DNA of 64,000 nt from contig OY726560.1 of NCBI GenBank assembly GCA_963383645.1, positions 81,945,593-82,009,592 on the forward strand, in the 5' to 3' direction. The position numbers were made by a program, and so were the translations under genes. Source of the DNA: Muscardinus avellanarius (taxonomy: Eukaryota > Chordata > Mammalia > Rodentia > Gliridae). A model generated the notes under the pieces. That model saw only the letters and a list, made by a program, of their open reading frames with translations. It was not told the origin of the DNA and made no database searches. Shown here in pieces: positions 1 through 13,000 of the stretch (position 1 is its first letter; every line of letters starts with the position of its first letter).

Positions 1-538
1 ATTTTTCTGTTATAGCAAATAAGCAGTCTATAAAATACAATTTTAACTTAATGCTATTTAATCAAAAGCTTAATAGATGTGTGGAGTGCAAAATAATAAA
101 AATGGAATAAAACATTAAGTAAAATACTTAAACATAAAGTGAATACATATGATCAATAAATCTATTCCATTTGTAAGCTAGTCAGGAGTAGACAGATAAT
201 TAGTATTTATGCTCAATGGAGCAATTACATTCTATTTTTCTTGGCAATATACTTAAAAGGCAAAGCACTAACCAAAAGAAGCTTGAAATTCAGTGTGTGC
301 CAAGGAACATCCTGCAAAGGGTCAAGGCATTAAATGCTGTTTGCTGATTTCAATGATCCTATTTTAACACATTCTCAATTTTTATTCTTTATTTTCCATC
401 ATGATTTCAATCAGCCCAAAGCTACAGCAACACCAAAATATTTACAGACTCTTTTAATATATAATTCCTGTTCCTTTGACCCTGGTTCTAGAATGTAGTA
501 TGTACGCAATTAATGTGTATAGAAAGAATGATTCCATA
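1..538. other. Unique AT-rich DNA, no gene seen
   Basis: No repeat, splice-flanked open frame or RNA gene recognised. Confidence 0.5.
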
Positions 539-540
539 TT

Positions 541-580
<40 letters not shown>

Positions 581-764
581 TTATTTATTGTGGTACTGGG
601 GATGGAACCCTTCTACCTCTGGGCTAAACTCCTAGAACCATTTTATCTTTTTTATTTGGAAGCAGGGTCTCTTAAGGCAGTGAGACTGGCTTCAAACCTG
701 CGCAATCTTCCTGCCTTCACCTCCCAAGCATGGGGATTACAAGCATGTGCCACCAAGCCCGGCT
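539..764 (-). mobile_element. B1-dID SINE, antisense, with (TTTA)n tail
   Basis: Read on the minus strand, a B1 half starts at the GCC(G/C)GGC edge near 764 and ends in an ID-like half near 590. The tail has become a (TAAA)n microsatellite (539-588 as TTTA). Flanks GATTCCATATTTTA (530-543) and GATTCAGTATATTTTA (765-780) look like an imperfect target-site duplication. Confidence 0.85.
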
Positions 765-780
765 GATTCAGTATATTTTA

Positions 781-2512
781 CTGAGAAATACTTATTCCTC
801 ATATCTACAGGTCTCAGTCTTATTAAAGTGCAAACCTTAAAATATGCTCCTCCAAGAAACATTCTCTGATGTCTTCATATGAAGAAGACCTTCTCTTTCT
901 TTGACTTTTCAAAATAGCTTTTGTCTCTTTCATGTCATTCATCACTATTTTATGTCACAGAAATTCATATTTACCTCTCCTTTCATTCTGTGTGGAGCTT
1001 GAAAGTAGTGGGGAGAGAGTCCATGCCAGAACCATTTTTACTTCCTACTTGTATGGATGATGCAGTGTCTGGCACTTCTTAGCAGTATTAACACATATCT
1101 CAACAGACACAATGTGATACATAAATTCTGCAGCTGGATTTTTATCATGAATTATCATAAGCGGTCTTTTTGATTAGGTATGAAGACATATCAACAAACA
1201 AAGATAATGAGTGAGATGTAGCAATTAAGTCCTTTTGCCTTGACTTCTTAAGGAACAATAGGGCACTAGATTAAAGAGGTTCGTTACAAAAATGTGGTTG
1301 GGTAATATTTGTACTTGGTTTTGTAAAAATTTTCCTACTTGTATCCTAAGGTTTCATCTCTCTCTTTGGCATTAAGAGAAACTTGATTCACTGACTACAA
1401 AAGCAGAAGTAATGAAAGTAGGTGTCCAAGAGATTAAAAAATAAAAAAGTTCCAAAGGACACTAGAAGAATATTAGGGATGCAGGCTAAAAGACTGAACA
1501 TACCTATGAATAGAAAGGAGAAAGCAAGAAAGCATAAAGCCCATCAGATGTTGTGGAGGTGAAGCATCAGCAGTGAGTTGTCCTTCTTGCTGCCAGTTAC
1601 TGAGGATGAACAGTCACCAGATCTTGTCCATCTATTGTCCAGCAGGTGAGATGCTGTTTATATTTCAAGGTTCTTCTCGGTGTCCCTCACATTGGCTTCA
1701 TAGTCCAGAGAAGCCAACAATTACTCATAAGACCAGATGGAGGAAATTGTGCTAGGAAGGTGGTGATAACTTGATTAGTACTGGGAGCCTGAAGGAAAAA
1801 CACCACGTTTGATCAAGATAGGGGTAGTTTTCCAGAAATTTACTATTCAGGTGGCATTATAGAGAACTATAGAGAAGTTCCTAGAGAAGAGAAATTCCAT
1901 ACTAAAGCTTCATGAGAATGGCAGAGAAGGCCTGGAGAGAGTTCTAAGAATGAGAAACAAACTGGAAGAAGTGAGAAAATCATAAGGTGGAAGATCATGG
2001 ATTAGTGTTATGAAATAGTGATGAAAGCAGATAGAGAAAATAAAACTAAAACATAATGAGGTAAATAGATAGAAGGCTTTGAAGAGAGTTTAATGGATCC
2101 AAAATTTCACAATTCTCTGTCTTAGTGCCCTGGTCATGGAGTATTTTAATGAACCAATGTTTCAAAACATAAAACTAGATATAAATGTTATACTGATTAA
2201 AAGTGTGATAAATTGACTTTCAATTCAGATATAAACAAATGAAGAATAAATTAATATTTTCTCCATATTTTATTTTTAAGTATTAGTCCAGATTAGCTAA
2301 AATAAATTATGACAGAGTCAAATCAATATCTTAAACACAAATTTATTGTTGAACTTTCTAACTACCTATCTATACAAATAAATACCAAAAAAAAGTACAA
2401 AGTTTTTTTTGAAGGGAAAATGGCCCAAAGCAAGATATTTTTCTAAAAAATCAACAAGGCTTCTTCAGTTTCTTATTGTGATAGAAATACATAACTTTAG
2501 CTTGATTAAAAT
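781..2512. other. Unique DNA, no gene seen
   Basis: AT-rich and, around 1850-2100, purine-rich on the plus strand. The only open frame of note (60 codons at 1573) has no splice or family support. Confidence 0.5.
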
Positions 2513-2524
2513 ACTATGATTTTA

Positions 2525-2730
2525 GCCAGGCGTGGTGGCGCACTTGGGAGGCTGAGACAGGAGGATCGCACAGGTTCGAAGCCAGCCTCAGCTACTTAGT
2601 GATGCTCTCAGCAACTTAGTGAGACCCTGTTTCTAATAAAATATAAAAATAGGTCTGGGAGTATAGCCTGGAGGTAGAAAGCCTCTGGGTTCTACCCTCC
2701 GTACCACATATACACACACACACAAAAAAA
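2525..2730 (+). mobile_element. B1-dID SINE with perfect 12-bp TSD
   Basis: Sense copy flanked by ACTATGATTTTA at 2513-2524 and 2731-2742. It has an intact B-box-like GGTTCGAAGCC near 2573. A small internal deletion removes the usual 'cgcttgtaatcccagc' segment of the B1 half. The tail is a short CA/A run. Confidence 0.93.
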
Positions 2731-2889
2731 ACTATGATTTTAATAAAAAAACATATAGTGTTTGGTCTAATATCTTATAGAATATTTCTCACATTTTAAG
2801 CAAATGAAAGGATAAAACATATATAACTTCACTTACATTTTCTTTCCAGAATGTTCTCAGTTGATTACAACCAAAACCCAGAACTTATT

Positions 2890-3310
2890 TTATCTTTTTT
2901 TTAAATAAATTTTTGTTGGTGCATTGTAGTCATACACCTCAATGGGATAAAAAGCTTGTGGAGATATACATGCACACATCACCCAATCGGCCCCTACCCA
3001 ATCTCTAACCCCTCCCTCCCCCTCCCTCCTACCCATGCTTGGCTTCCTGATTGACTTTGATATGTTTAAGTACATCATGTGCTTTAAAGAGTTTCCTTTA
3101 TCCTCCCTCTCATCCCCTCAGATATGTCACCTTCATTGCTCCTCTATAGGGTCCCTTCTTCACCTAGAGTTCCTCCTGTTACCCATTTATCCCTGATATT
3201 TTGCACATTAAGAAAAACATCTGATTTCTTATTTTTTGTGACATTTCACTGCAAATGGCATAATTTTGTTTTCCCTTATGGCTGGATTATCTTACACTAA
3301 CTTTTGAAAA
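2890..3310 (-). mobile_element. L1 3' end, antisense
   Basis: Starts with a T tract, then the complement of the local L1 terminus (ttggtgcattgtagtcata), a pyrimidine-rich 3' UTR block of CCTCCC runs, and near 3270 words resembling the complement of late L1 sequence. 5'-truncated, non-coding. Confidence 0.7.
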
Positions 3311-3403
3311 ACTATTGAACTGAACACTTATAATTTTACATTTGTTCCTTCTTCTTATAAAATAGATTGTGTTAAATTATTTGGATTTTAAAAGACAATG
3401 GCA

Positions 3404-3623
3404 CCCAGGCTTGGTGGCACACGCTTGTAATCCCAGCATTCTGGAGGCTGAGATAGGAGGATCATGGTTTGCGGACAGCCTCAGCTACTTAGTGAGTCCT
3501 TTGCAACTCAGTGAAACCCTGTTTCAAAATAAAGAATAAAAAAACAGGGCAAACAGGGCAGGGGGTGTAGCTCAGAGGTAGAATGTCTCTGGGTTCCATC
3601 TCCAGACCCACACACAAAAAAAT
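3404..3623 (+). mobile_element. B1-dID SINE with TSD
   Basis: Full-length sense copy of the subfamily whose ID half reads 'gggggtgtagctcagaggt'. GACAATGGCA lies at 3394-3403 and 3624-3633. Confidence 0.93.
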
Positions 3624-3919
3624 GACAATGGCAGTTGGTGGTGATAGTGAGCGTATTCTCTGACCACAATGGAATGAGTCAGAAATTACTGGTAGGAAAG
3701 ACAGGGACATTATCAATCACATGGAAACCAAACAATAACACTACTAAATATTTCATGAATTAAAAAGAAAGTTTCAAGGGAAATAAAATGGAACTGAATA
3801 AAAGTGAAAATACATTTCAAAATTTGTAAGACATAGTTACAGCAGTGCTGGGAGTAAAATTTATAGTACTAAGGCTCATGTCAGCAAAATAGAAAAGTCT
3901 CAAATAATTTATGCTTTCA

Positions 3920-4040
3920 TAAACAGGGTCTGACTAAGTTGCAGAGAGCCTCACTAAGCAGTTGAGGCTGCTTGTGAACCTACAATCCTCGGTCTCAGTT
4001 TTCCAAGTACTGTGATTGCAAACATGTTCCACCCTGGCTC
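3920..4040 (-). mobile_element. B1 half of a SINE, antisense, degraded
   Basis: Only the B1-derived half is visible ('aaacagggtctgactaagttgc' complement through 'ccaccctggct'). It is diverged and has no clear ID half or TSD. Confidence 0.7.
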
Positions 4041-4139
4041 CCAGCTGATATTTTTTTAAACTACACATATATATTATGAAACAGTTGCTGCAGGTTAGGA
4101 AATTGGGAACTGTATCACTGAGAGGTTATAGGTCTAAAC

Positions 4140-4860
4140 TTACTTTTTGACAAAAATATGCAAGAAACCCAATGAGCACCAGCCTGTTCAACAAATTGTG
4201 ATGGACAATCTGTTGACAAAAAAAAAAAAAAAAAGAATCTGAACCTAAATATCACATTTTTATCCAAGTAAACTCAAAACAAATTCTAGTATTAAATGCA
4301 AAACCTATAGTGACGAAACTTTCAGAAAAAAGTAAAGGAGAAAATATTTTGGATCTAGAACTAGGTAAAGGGTTTATGGCACCAACAGTATGATCCATTA
4401 AAAAAAAAACTAACAAATTAGGTTGCACAAATTAAAAAAAAAAACACATTTCTGCAAAAAGAGGATAAGGTGATAAAGACAGCTATGATTTAGGAGAAAA
4501 TATTTACAAACCCTGTACTAATAAAAGACCAGTATCTGGGATATAAAAAGAATGTTCCACACTCAATAGTAGAAAATAATCTACTTAGAAATTAAGCAAC
4601 ATGAAGAGACTTTTCATCTAGAAAGATATATAAATGGTGAGAGGCAGATCAAAAGATATTCAAAATCATAAAACATTAGAAAAATATAAATTAAAACCAT
4701 AAGAATCACTAAATACCTGTTAGTATGGCTAAAATACAAAGCAGCCAGAATATCAATACTTGGTGAATATGCACAGAAACCAAGTAAGTCATATATTACA
4801 TGTGAAATGGTGCGCATGAAAAATGGCATGGCCATTCTTGAAAATAATTCGGCATATTTT
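4140..4860 (+). mobile_element. Old L1 fragment (ORF2 3' part)
   Basis: Word order matches the late ORF2 region of mammalian L1 ('ctattaaatgcaaaacc', 'aaaagaccagtatctgg', 'catgaaaaatggcatggcc'). Frames are closed and A runs have expanded (4219-4235), so this is an old fossil. Confidence 0.7.
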
Positions 4861-6595
4861 TTATATAACTAAGTAGTCTGCTTTCAGCTCCAAATGGTTA
4901 CAAGTGGTCTAATTTTATTTATACTGTTGCAAGAAACTTGGTCCTCACAGCTTGGGAAAAGCTGGCTATTTTATTCACCTGTGAAGTCCCAGAAAACAAA
5001 AGCTTTATATCTGTGCCCTTGAGCACTGAAATTACAAGTTCTTTATAATGTGGTCACTTAATTGCAGAGGGGAGAAAGGAGTAAGTAATAGATTTATTAC
5101 ACCTAGCTTAAGCAAGATACAAAACCAGAATTGCCTGTAACCTATATATTATCTCTCTCTATATATATCTGTCTGTGTCTTGTGCCACAGATGGCCTAGG
5201 GAGATTCTGCCTTGTTTATATTGGGAGGCATGCTGGCTCCTTAACTGTCTAGGGAGGAAGTTACCTTGTTTATGTCTGAGGGGCCTGTTCTTCTATCTTC
5301 CTAGCTGTTTGCTAACAGATGAATGGGGTGGTGGGCTGTGAAGAAGTTTTATTCTTTCTATTTTTATTTCTACATTTCTAATCAAGTGTACTTTCAAGGC
5401 TCTAGAGGGGCTCCCGCCTGGATACAAAATTCTTGCAAAGAGAATAAATAAAGTGCTTCAGGGTTCATGTTGGGAGTGAGAATAACAATTGGATTGGGAT
5501 AGTAAGTTCATATCTTACAAGATGTTTTTATTGGGAGGAATTGGGTAAAAGGTACAAAAATCTCTCTGTATTGTTTCTCTCAACTACGTGTCAATTTACA
5601 GTATTCTCTGACTAAAAATATAGGACTTAAAATACAATATAAAATATGGCAGTTGGAGGAACCAGTATTTGCTTTAAATTTTATTGCTTTGCTCTGTGCT
5701 GAGTTGAAATATTCTCCAAGTATAAAATTTGTTATTTGGCACACAAGGAAGATGAGCCTGAAATTACAAGTGAATTAAAATATCTGGTTTCATTCCAGAA
5801 AGTACTTTCAGAATCCATTATAGAAGCTATTATTTTGAAAATTTTAAGTGTAAATTTCTTAAGTGAATTAAATAAATTTTACGTTCCTTACTTTTTTGGC
5901 AACAAGTTTGGCTATTATTTTTTAATTAACTGCAAAACAGCAAATTCTAAAATTAAGTCACCAAGCATTGTATTCTTCACAGACGTTCTTTCTCTAAGTC
6001 CTTGAAAGGTGAACCGCAGTCTTTATGTGTGACTAAATACTGACTCTACCTTTGGAGGGGACCCTTTGCTCATGAAAACAGATAGCATTTTCCGTAATCT
6101 TCTTAGATACAGAAAAGAAAGGAAAGAGGCTGAAATGTGTCCTTTGCAAAGTAAATTCAGTCAGATTTCAGTAATAAATCAGAGTAGCTGCTTTTTCCTT
6201 GCTAACTAACTTGGGATATCAGTGCTCAGTGAAAGCCTTTCTAAAATTTTTCCTTAGTGGGTTTTTAGAGAACAATGCTTTTCTTTAGGCAACATATCTA
6301 AATCCAACAAGCAAAGTCCCAAAGGAAGGCATCCAGTGGATGGCCCTGAGAGAGAACAGGGTTAGAAAAGAAAGTAACAGAGGATGTTTCCCTCCCCCAA
6401 AGAGCAGGAAACTTGCAAGCTTGCATATAAGCCTTCAGGCAAGGCCCAGTTGGCTCTGTCATGACAGAGGGGTTTGGAGGGCACCAGGCACAGTCCACTC
6501 ATTTCTAAGATCCTGCTTTGAATCACATCAAACGTAAAAAGATTCTGCACAGTAAAGGAAACAATTAGCATGAAACAGAGCCCACAGAAAATGGG
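4861..6595. other. Unique DNA, no gene seen
   Basis: Contains a TC/TA simple stretch near 5150-5170 and a weak internal similarity of two 'ctagggag...ccttgtttat' segments about 60 bp apart (5200-5270). The 89-codon open frame at 5736-6005 is very AT-rich and lacks splice signals; I treat it as chance. Confidence 0.5.
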
Positions 6596-7290
6596 TGGAA
6601 ATCTTTGTCAGCTCATCTTCGGACAGAACTCAAAAACTCAATGCCAAAACCACAAATAACTCATTTAGTAAGTGGGTAAATAAACTAGACAGACCCTTAA
6701 AAAAAAGTACAAAGGCCAGTGAATCTAGGGGAAAATGTTCACCATCTCTAGTCATCATGGAAATGCAATTCAAAACTACACCAACATGTCCTCTCACCAC
6801 AGTCAGAATGGTAATCATTAAGAATAAAAATGACAGTAAATGCTGGGAGAAAGAAGGAAAAAGGAACACTTATACATGGTTGGTGGGAATGTAAATTAAT
6901 ATGGCCACTATGAAAGTTAGCATGGAAGTTCCTAAAAAGTATAAAAATGGGATTGCCGTAAATATCACTCCTTGGTATTTATCCAAAATAGTTAAAGTCA
7001 GCATAGTATAACAATGCATGCATACCTCTGTTTATAGTAGCACAATTCACAGTAGCCAGACTATGAAACCAGGCTAGGTGTCCATCAACAAATGAATGGA
7101 TAAAGCAAATGTGGTATATACGTACAATGTTGATTATTCAGTCATAAACAAGAATGAAATTAGGTCATTTGCATGAAAATGGATGGAACTGGAGGACATC
7201 CTATTAAACAAAATAAGGCAGACTCAGAAAAACAAGTGTCTTATTTTTTTTTTCTCACATGTGGAAGCTAGAGAGAAAAAGAGGAAAAAA
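6596..7290 (+). mobile_element. L1 ORF2 3' region, 3'-incomplete
   Basis: Sense L1 through the ORF2 C-terminal region: 'atgcaattcaaaactacac', 'tggttggtgggaatgtaaat' and 'ccatcaacaaatgaatgga' occur in the canonical order. A 99-codon frame survives at 6595-6894 but frames are interrupted after that. The terminal 3' UTR and poly(A) are not visible. Confidence 0.85.
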
Positions 7291-7662
7291 AGGAATCTCA
7301 TACAAATTCAAATAAAATGAGCTATCACCTGTGTCTGGTGGGTGGGGAAAGATTTCCTTTTTTTGCAGGAGGATCAGAGTCTTGCTTTGTTCTCCTTCTC
7401 TGGCTGGAGTCACAAGGCCTCTTAGGAGAAGCTGACTGGCATGTCTTGTGTATTGGGACTCCTAATGCCTGTACTTGTAACTCCTTAAGATTAGTACATG
7501 CACCTGAAGTCTCAAACATGCAAATGTATTCAGGTCTAAATTGATTTTCTAAATCTGGCCTTGAAAGTAACAGCCCCACACCAAGTTGCCCTTCTGAAAT
7601 TCTCCTGTGACCACTGAACTACAGTTTCTAGCAGTTCTAATTTAAATTTATATTTTGAATTT
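7291..7662. other. Unique DNA, no gene seen
   Basis: Two short overlapping open frames on opposite strands (7317-7579) have no recognisable similarity. Confidence 0.4.
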
Positions 7663-7862
7663 TGTCTTACTGGAGATTAAACCCAGAGTAGTTCTATCTC
7701 TATGCTACACCCTTATCCCTTTTTATTTTTTTAATCCCTATTTATTTATTTTTGAAACAGAATCTAACTAAGTTACTGAGGCTGTGTTGCTGAGGCTGAC
7801 CTTGAACTTTCGATCTACCTGTTTCTCAGCCTCCCAACTACTGGATTATAAACATATTGCTG
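7663..7862 (-). mobile_element. Old B1-dID SINE, antisense
   Basis: Both halves are recognisable but strongly diverged: ID half about 7663-7720, linker 7721-7755, B1 half to about 7862. No TSD recognised. Confidence 0.7.
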
Positions 7863-8106
7863 TCATTTCTGGAATATTAGTGGCTAAAAGTGTTGAGGAA
7901 TTTTTTCTTTTTTAAATTTAAAACATTTCCTGGGTTATTGTAGGGTTTCACTGTCTTAAGAAATATTTAAAATAACTTGAAGGTTCTCTAAGTTTGTGAG
8001 AGAGGGGGGGGCATGCTTGTGAACAACAAGATTATTTCCCCTTGTTTTCACATTTTGCCGATACAGGCAACTAGAATTCACTTACAACAAGTCCAGACAG
8101 CAAAAG

Positions 8107-8148
8107 AAAACAAGGACACTACAGAAGAAAACAAGGACACTACAGATG
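8107..8148 (+). repeat. 21-bp tandem duplication
   Basis: Two adjacent 21-bp units (8107-8127 and 8128-8148) begin AAAACAAGGACACTACAGA and differ only in the last bases. Confidence 0.95.
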
Positions 8149-8671
8149 AAAAACAATGTAAATCAAGCAAAGTCACAAAGTCATGCTGGTTTTGGGCAGT
8201 AGATAACTATAACATGGTTTGAAGACAAATTTTCTGAAAAAGATTAATTGGATCCCCAAAGTCTGTGTCAGTCAATTTCATGTGGTTTCTACTTGAATAC
8301 AGAAAAATTTAGACCCTTTAACACTTGGTGCTAAATATTTCCAAATCTTGGTATGTTGAAGAAGGATTGATCCTTGAAGGTAGGTGAGTGCTGATCACAA
8401 CTAAAGAATTCTGAAAAATGTGATGCACTAAAGGAATGAATTTGAAGGCTGTGTGGCTCCCTGAAAAGAGAGAAGAAGCACAGCTCACAGCCAGACAAGC
8501 ATGCAGCCCTGAGAGCTGCCAGCCCGCTGTTGGATGCTCCCTTCCAGGATGCTCACCCCTGCCCTGTGGGCCCCCTCAAGATACAGTCCTCACATGCCTC
8601 CATCTCTGTAGGAAGTCAGGATCTGTGTACTCCTACCCACTGCTTCCAGACCAGGGAGGCTGCCACTCAAA

Positions 8672-8993
8672 CTATGCCTCTGATGGATAGTTATTCTTGG
8701 CACTCTCAGTGGAGGCCATGTATGAATTGCTGTTATCCGATGTCCAGTAGGAGCTCTGAAGACAAGGCATGTTCTCAGGTGGCTTGTCGTTGCTCCCGTT
8801 TTCACAAACTGCAGGCTGCCCTTCTAGCCCAGCTGTACCCTTACCATCTTCTGACTTTCTCAGACAGTCTTACTGTGGATAATTCCATTCTTTTCCCCTG
8901 TGATTTTCTATTTTCAGAGCCTTTCATATCACATTTGCCATCTTGAGGCAAGAACCCTTGAAATAATCCTTTGGTTTTGCCTTCAGGCTCTAT
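8672..8993 (-). pseudogene. Possible decayed coding remnant, unidentified
   Basis: Seen: the minus strand has a 65-codon stretch (8675-8869) ending in a TAG at 8672-8674. A second open frame continues upstream to about 8993, so one frameshift near 8870 would link them into about 105 codons. The translation is rich in Ser, Asn, Glu and Pro, and its C-terminus is YPSEA before the stop. There is no initiator context and no strong splice acceptor; the nearest AGs lack a pyrimidine tract. An ID-like SINE lies just beyond it (9008-9082). I do not recognise the protein. It could be a degenerate terminal exon, a retropseudogene piece, or chance in a locally GC-richer block; chance is the default. Confidence 0.2.
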
Positions 8994-9007
8994 TTATTTT
9001 GTGTGTG

Positions 9008-9082
9008 CATTTTTTTTGCTCGAGATGGAACTCGGGGCCTTGTGCATGCTGAGCAAGTGCTCTGCCCTGGAGCTACATGCAT
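9008..9082 (-). mobile_element. Stand-alone ID-like SINE, antisense
   Basis: On the minus strand the order matches a classical ID element, with the 'gcttgc..agcatgcacaaggcc' type centre that the ID halves of the local composites lack. No B1 half is attached. Confidence 0.75.
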
Positions 9083-9719
9083 AGCATTCACATTCAGACT
9101 TGTTGGCAATAACCTGTGAGAATTCTTTCTTCTAGCAGGAAACAATTGTGATGGCTATTGCTAGTCATGTGCTGCAAAGCTCTGCACAGCCCTCAGAAGA
9201 CAGAGATGCACATGCAATGGCGTGGAATCAGTGATGACTGGAAAACTTCTATGAGCCCCCTTATGTTTACATTAGAGAGTCCACATCGGCTTGCTTCTCA
9301 GTGTCCTGAATGAGGTAATGCCACCCCTGAGCTGCCTTGTGTAGGTAAAAGAGGTATGATAGTTTCACATTGAGAATGGCTGTTTCTGGGTTGGGGTGTG
9401 CTAAAAAGTTTCAGAAGCAATTGTTACTATGTGCTCAGAAACTTTCACTGATCCAGGAGAGCCATCCGTATGCATTCCCAGGACCAAATGAACTATGCCA
9501 GAATGGAGATCCTGAGCCATCAGAACAAAAAGGTAGAAGAAATGTGGGTAGTATGGTAATAAGAGAAGAAAGGAGCAAATGACTAATTCCTCTCCCTTTT
9601 ACGGCAGGCTAACCTTAGTTACTTGCTCCTAATGAATGAAATTGGGAGTTGATGGTATATGTCACATGGCAGGACAAATCATTAAGTTTAGTTCTAAAGC
9701 ATAAAAGGTACAGTAGTTC
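9083..9719. other. Unique DNA, no gene seen
   Basis: Nothing beyond short chance frames. Confidence 0.45.
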
Positions 9720-10060
9720 TCATATTCTCATTCTTTGACTTTCTCTCTGTCTCTATTTCTGGCTTTGGGCAAAGCCAGCTGCCATGTCCTGAGGACACTC
9801 AAGCAGCCATAAAGAGAAGCCCATGTACTGAGGAGTCTACTCACAGCCAGTGGGGGAATGAGGCTCCTTGTTGACAGCCATACGAGTAGAGCTACTTTGG
9901 AAATGGATCCTCCAGTGCCAGATACATCCCTGGAAAATGTTATATGAGCAACATCATGAGACGTTCTGAACCACAAATGCCCTGTTAAGCCATCCTGAAT
10001 TTTTGACTCAGAAAAATGGGGGAAAATATTTGTTGTTTAAAAATGAACTAATGAATTATT
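9720..10060 (+). mobile_element. ERVL-MaLR LTR fragment (MLT1-like)
   Basis: Contains the MLT1-type word series 'gaggacactcaagcagcc', 'gacagccata', 'ggaaatggatcctcc' and the end-region 'aatatttgttgttt', all in canonical order. Only LTR sequence is present. It is old and its edges are approximate. Confidence 0.75.
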
Positions 10061-13000
10061 AAAATTTAATAACATGTACAAGGGCTCACATCTACAAGGG
10101 CTCACATTATATGATCTAGCAAATTTATTGATAAAATTCCAATGTTTTCTATTATAAATGGGGAGGACTTAGTGTGTCATTAAAAAGTGCTCCTCTTATT
10201 ATCTTTCAATCTCCTTAAATCTAGAATGAATTATAATAAGTTTTCCAAATATCTTAATTAGTTGAGGGTGATTGTAACTCCTTGAACTCCAAATGATTAT
10301 AACTCCAAATGGCCATTCCAAAGTAAAAGGCTAATATGCTCAAAATCATATTAAAGATAAGAAAGACTTAGGCAAACTTTTGTCTCAAGTAATCTATGCC
10401 TCTTGTTTTCATGCCCTCTTTGCAACAGAAAAGTGAGAAGAGAAATAGGGCCTATGACTACAGGAAGAAAATTTTATTTTATTTTAACTTAGTTTTATTT
10501 TATTTTTATTCTCAACTTGTTTAATATGTCAAAGGATAATAAAAATGAGTCAGAGTTGCAAATTTTAATACATTCTTAGAATGTTGGCCTCCCAGAGAGC
10601 AATACTTCAAATAGCTGAAGAATTACCTTTCTGGACTAAAAACAGAGTGTTTGTTTAAATTTTGAAATTATCTAGGGTTATGGTAGCATGGCTATTCATA
10701 TAATTAAGCATAAACACAGCAGAGGTAAGGGCTGATGTGATGGACACAGTTGCATCAGGTAGAAGTAAGACGCAATCCTAGAGTATCCTGTCAAACCAAG
10801 AGTAAAGCCATTAAGAATGTTCCTGTCTCAGCATCTTTTGTGAATTTTCAGATGAATGATAGATGCAGATCAATGTGCAGATATAGCCCTGGACAGTGCA
10901 GATGTACCTGTAGCATCTTAAACATGAGAAGGAGAGGACTGTGATAGGCCCCATGTTTCACAGAAACATTTGCAGTCAGCACTGTCCTTACACTCTTGGC
11001 CCATGATCTCCAGGTAGGAGACAACAGATGAATGCCTTAATGGTTTGTGTCACTTTTCTGCTGGAGTTGGAAGTTTTTTGGTGTATGAGAAGGATTTAAG
11101 CAGTAGAACTGTTTAAATAAAGAAAGAAAAGAGAGAATTGATATTGGAGTTCTTAGAAGGCATGGGCACAATAAGTTTTTGAATAACAGTTATTTCTCCA
11201 AAGACCATTTCTTCTTTTATTCTTTTCTTTATGCTTCAACTTGTGTTTCTCTGAGGTACTCATAAGTTAGCATCTTTAAGAGCTACCTATGGAAGCTGAA
11301 GAACATTTTGAAATATTAAACAGTTCATTATGCAATTATATTTGTGCATATTGGTATAGCTGTGACAGACCAGTTGTTTACATAATTCCATGAGACCAAA
11401 AGCTATTGTTTCCAAAGGCAAGAAGAACTGTGTCTTGCCATACAAAACATTTGAGATATTTTATAATATTTTGTAAGATAATGAAAATTTATCACATAAG
11501 ACCCTGTATAACATTTTAATAAAACACAAAAATTTAATCTAACTCTAGTTATAACAATTCTAGTTGAAACTTGGTAAAGTTTCTTCGAGTTGAAACAAAT
11601 TTGAAAATTATTATGACCTGTGAAAACTGACTAATTTGACCTTCTTAGGACAAAAATTGTGTGAAGATATTGATTATAAAAATATATTTAGTAATTTTAT
11701 TAAAGGAAAGAAAAATTTTACTTTACAATAAGAATATAATAATTTTTGAATTATTTATTCTCTATTTTATTACCTTGCAAGTACTGCTGAACCATAGCAT
11801 AATGCTTAGTCTCATGTATTAATAACTAAGCTGTCTTGATTAATAGTTTTCTGACCTTTAATCATATATAAACAATATAAATAATATTTACATTTTTTAC
11901 TTTGACATTTTGGAGGTATATTTATCAAGGTTGGAGAATGAGCATAGAAGAACATATTTTATTTAACAATTTTTTAGATTCATGTATGAATTATAAATAA
12001 TTAGATATGGTACAAGGGCCTCCATCTGTATTCTTGTGTTCTTGTCCCACACCAAAATGTTTGCAAAGAAATATATATGTAAGAATGTATATATACATAC
12101 AGAAGAGTTTTGGGTTTATCAAATAGTATACCAGTGGATATATTGGTATAGATTATTAAATATTTATCTGCCACCTTTATTAGTAGTGCCTTTGCATCAT
12201 GGATTTATAAATGATGTATACTAAACAGATTATGAAACCTGAGAGATATACATAATTGAACAATAACCATTTGGAAAAGCATATGTCCATAGTTCATAGC
12301 AACCTCGATGGGATCTTATTGAGTACTCTTAAAGCAGGGTCTGCGACATAAATCGTGGGATGCAGTCATTCCGTCAAGTATTGCTCAATAATCCAGTTTG
12401 GCTTTTAATTGGCTTCTCCTAAATCCTCTCAGCCTCAGCTATTCACAAAGGCAGCTGATGAAGTCCTGTCCACCTATTCTGGTTCCTCTAAAAATAGCTA
12501 CAAAAAATAAATGTTTCAATGACAATACTGTAGCTTGCATGGCTATGTTTAGATATAATTTATTTTTCTATTGTCTGACTGGTTTTATTTTGTTCTTATT
12601 TTTCTAGTTCAGATCCTGGATGCTGATGACTCTCTGGAATGTGCAAGGAAAAATAGTTGTCCTTTTTAAAATCATTGCAAAACAGAATAATATTCAATGA
12701 TTAGTTTCTGTCTTGATATTTTAAAAACAGCAATTAATGTATCCAAATAGTATAAATCAAATTTACCAGTAAGTGATTATTTAGAGAACAATAAAAAAGT
12801 TGACTATTTCATAGCAGGACTCAGAAAGTGGGGTTCTAAGGAATGAATAGGAAGTAAACATTACCTTAGAGATTATCTTTGTATGTCTACACATCAGTGT
12901 GAAAAAAAAAATGCACTACAATTTGCTAATGTTCAAGCTATCTTCTAAAAAAGGTAGATGATTGGGAGTGATTATTGTTGTACATGAAACTCTCATCTCT

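Noticed and set aside
8436..8946. Plus-strand frames of 84 and 138 codons
   Set aside because: Overlapping in different phases, with no recognisable domain, splice context or codon signature; chance in a GC-richer block.
12580..12660. Acceptor-like tract ending TTTTTCTAG at 12606 followed by a short open frame
   Set aside because: No donor, no recognised peptide, and such tracts are expected by chance in AT-rich DNA.
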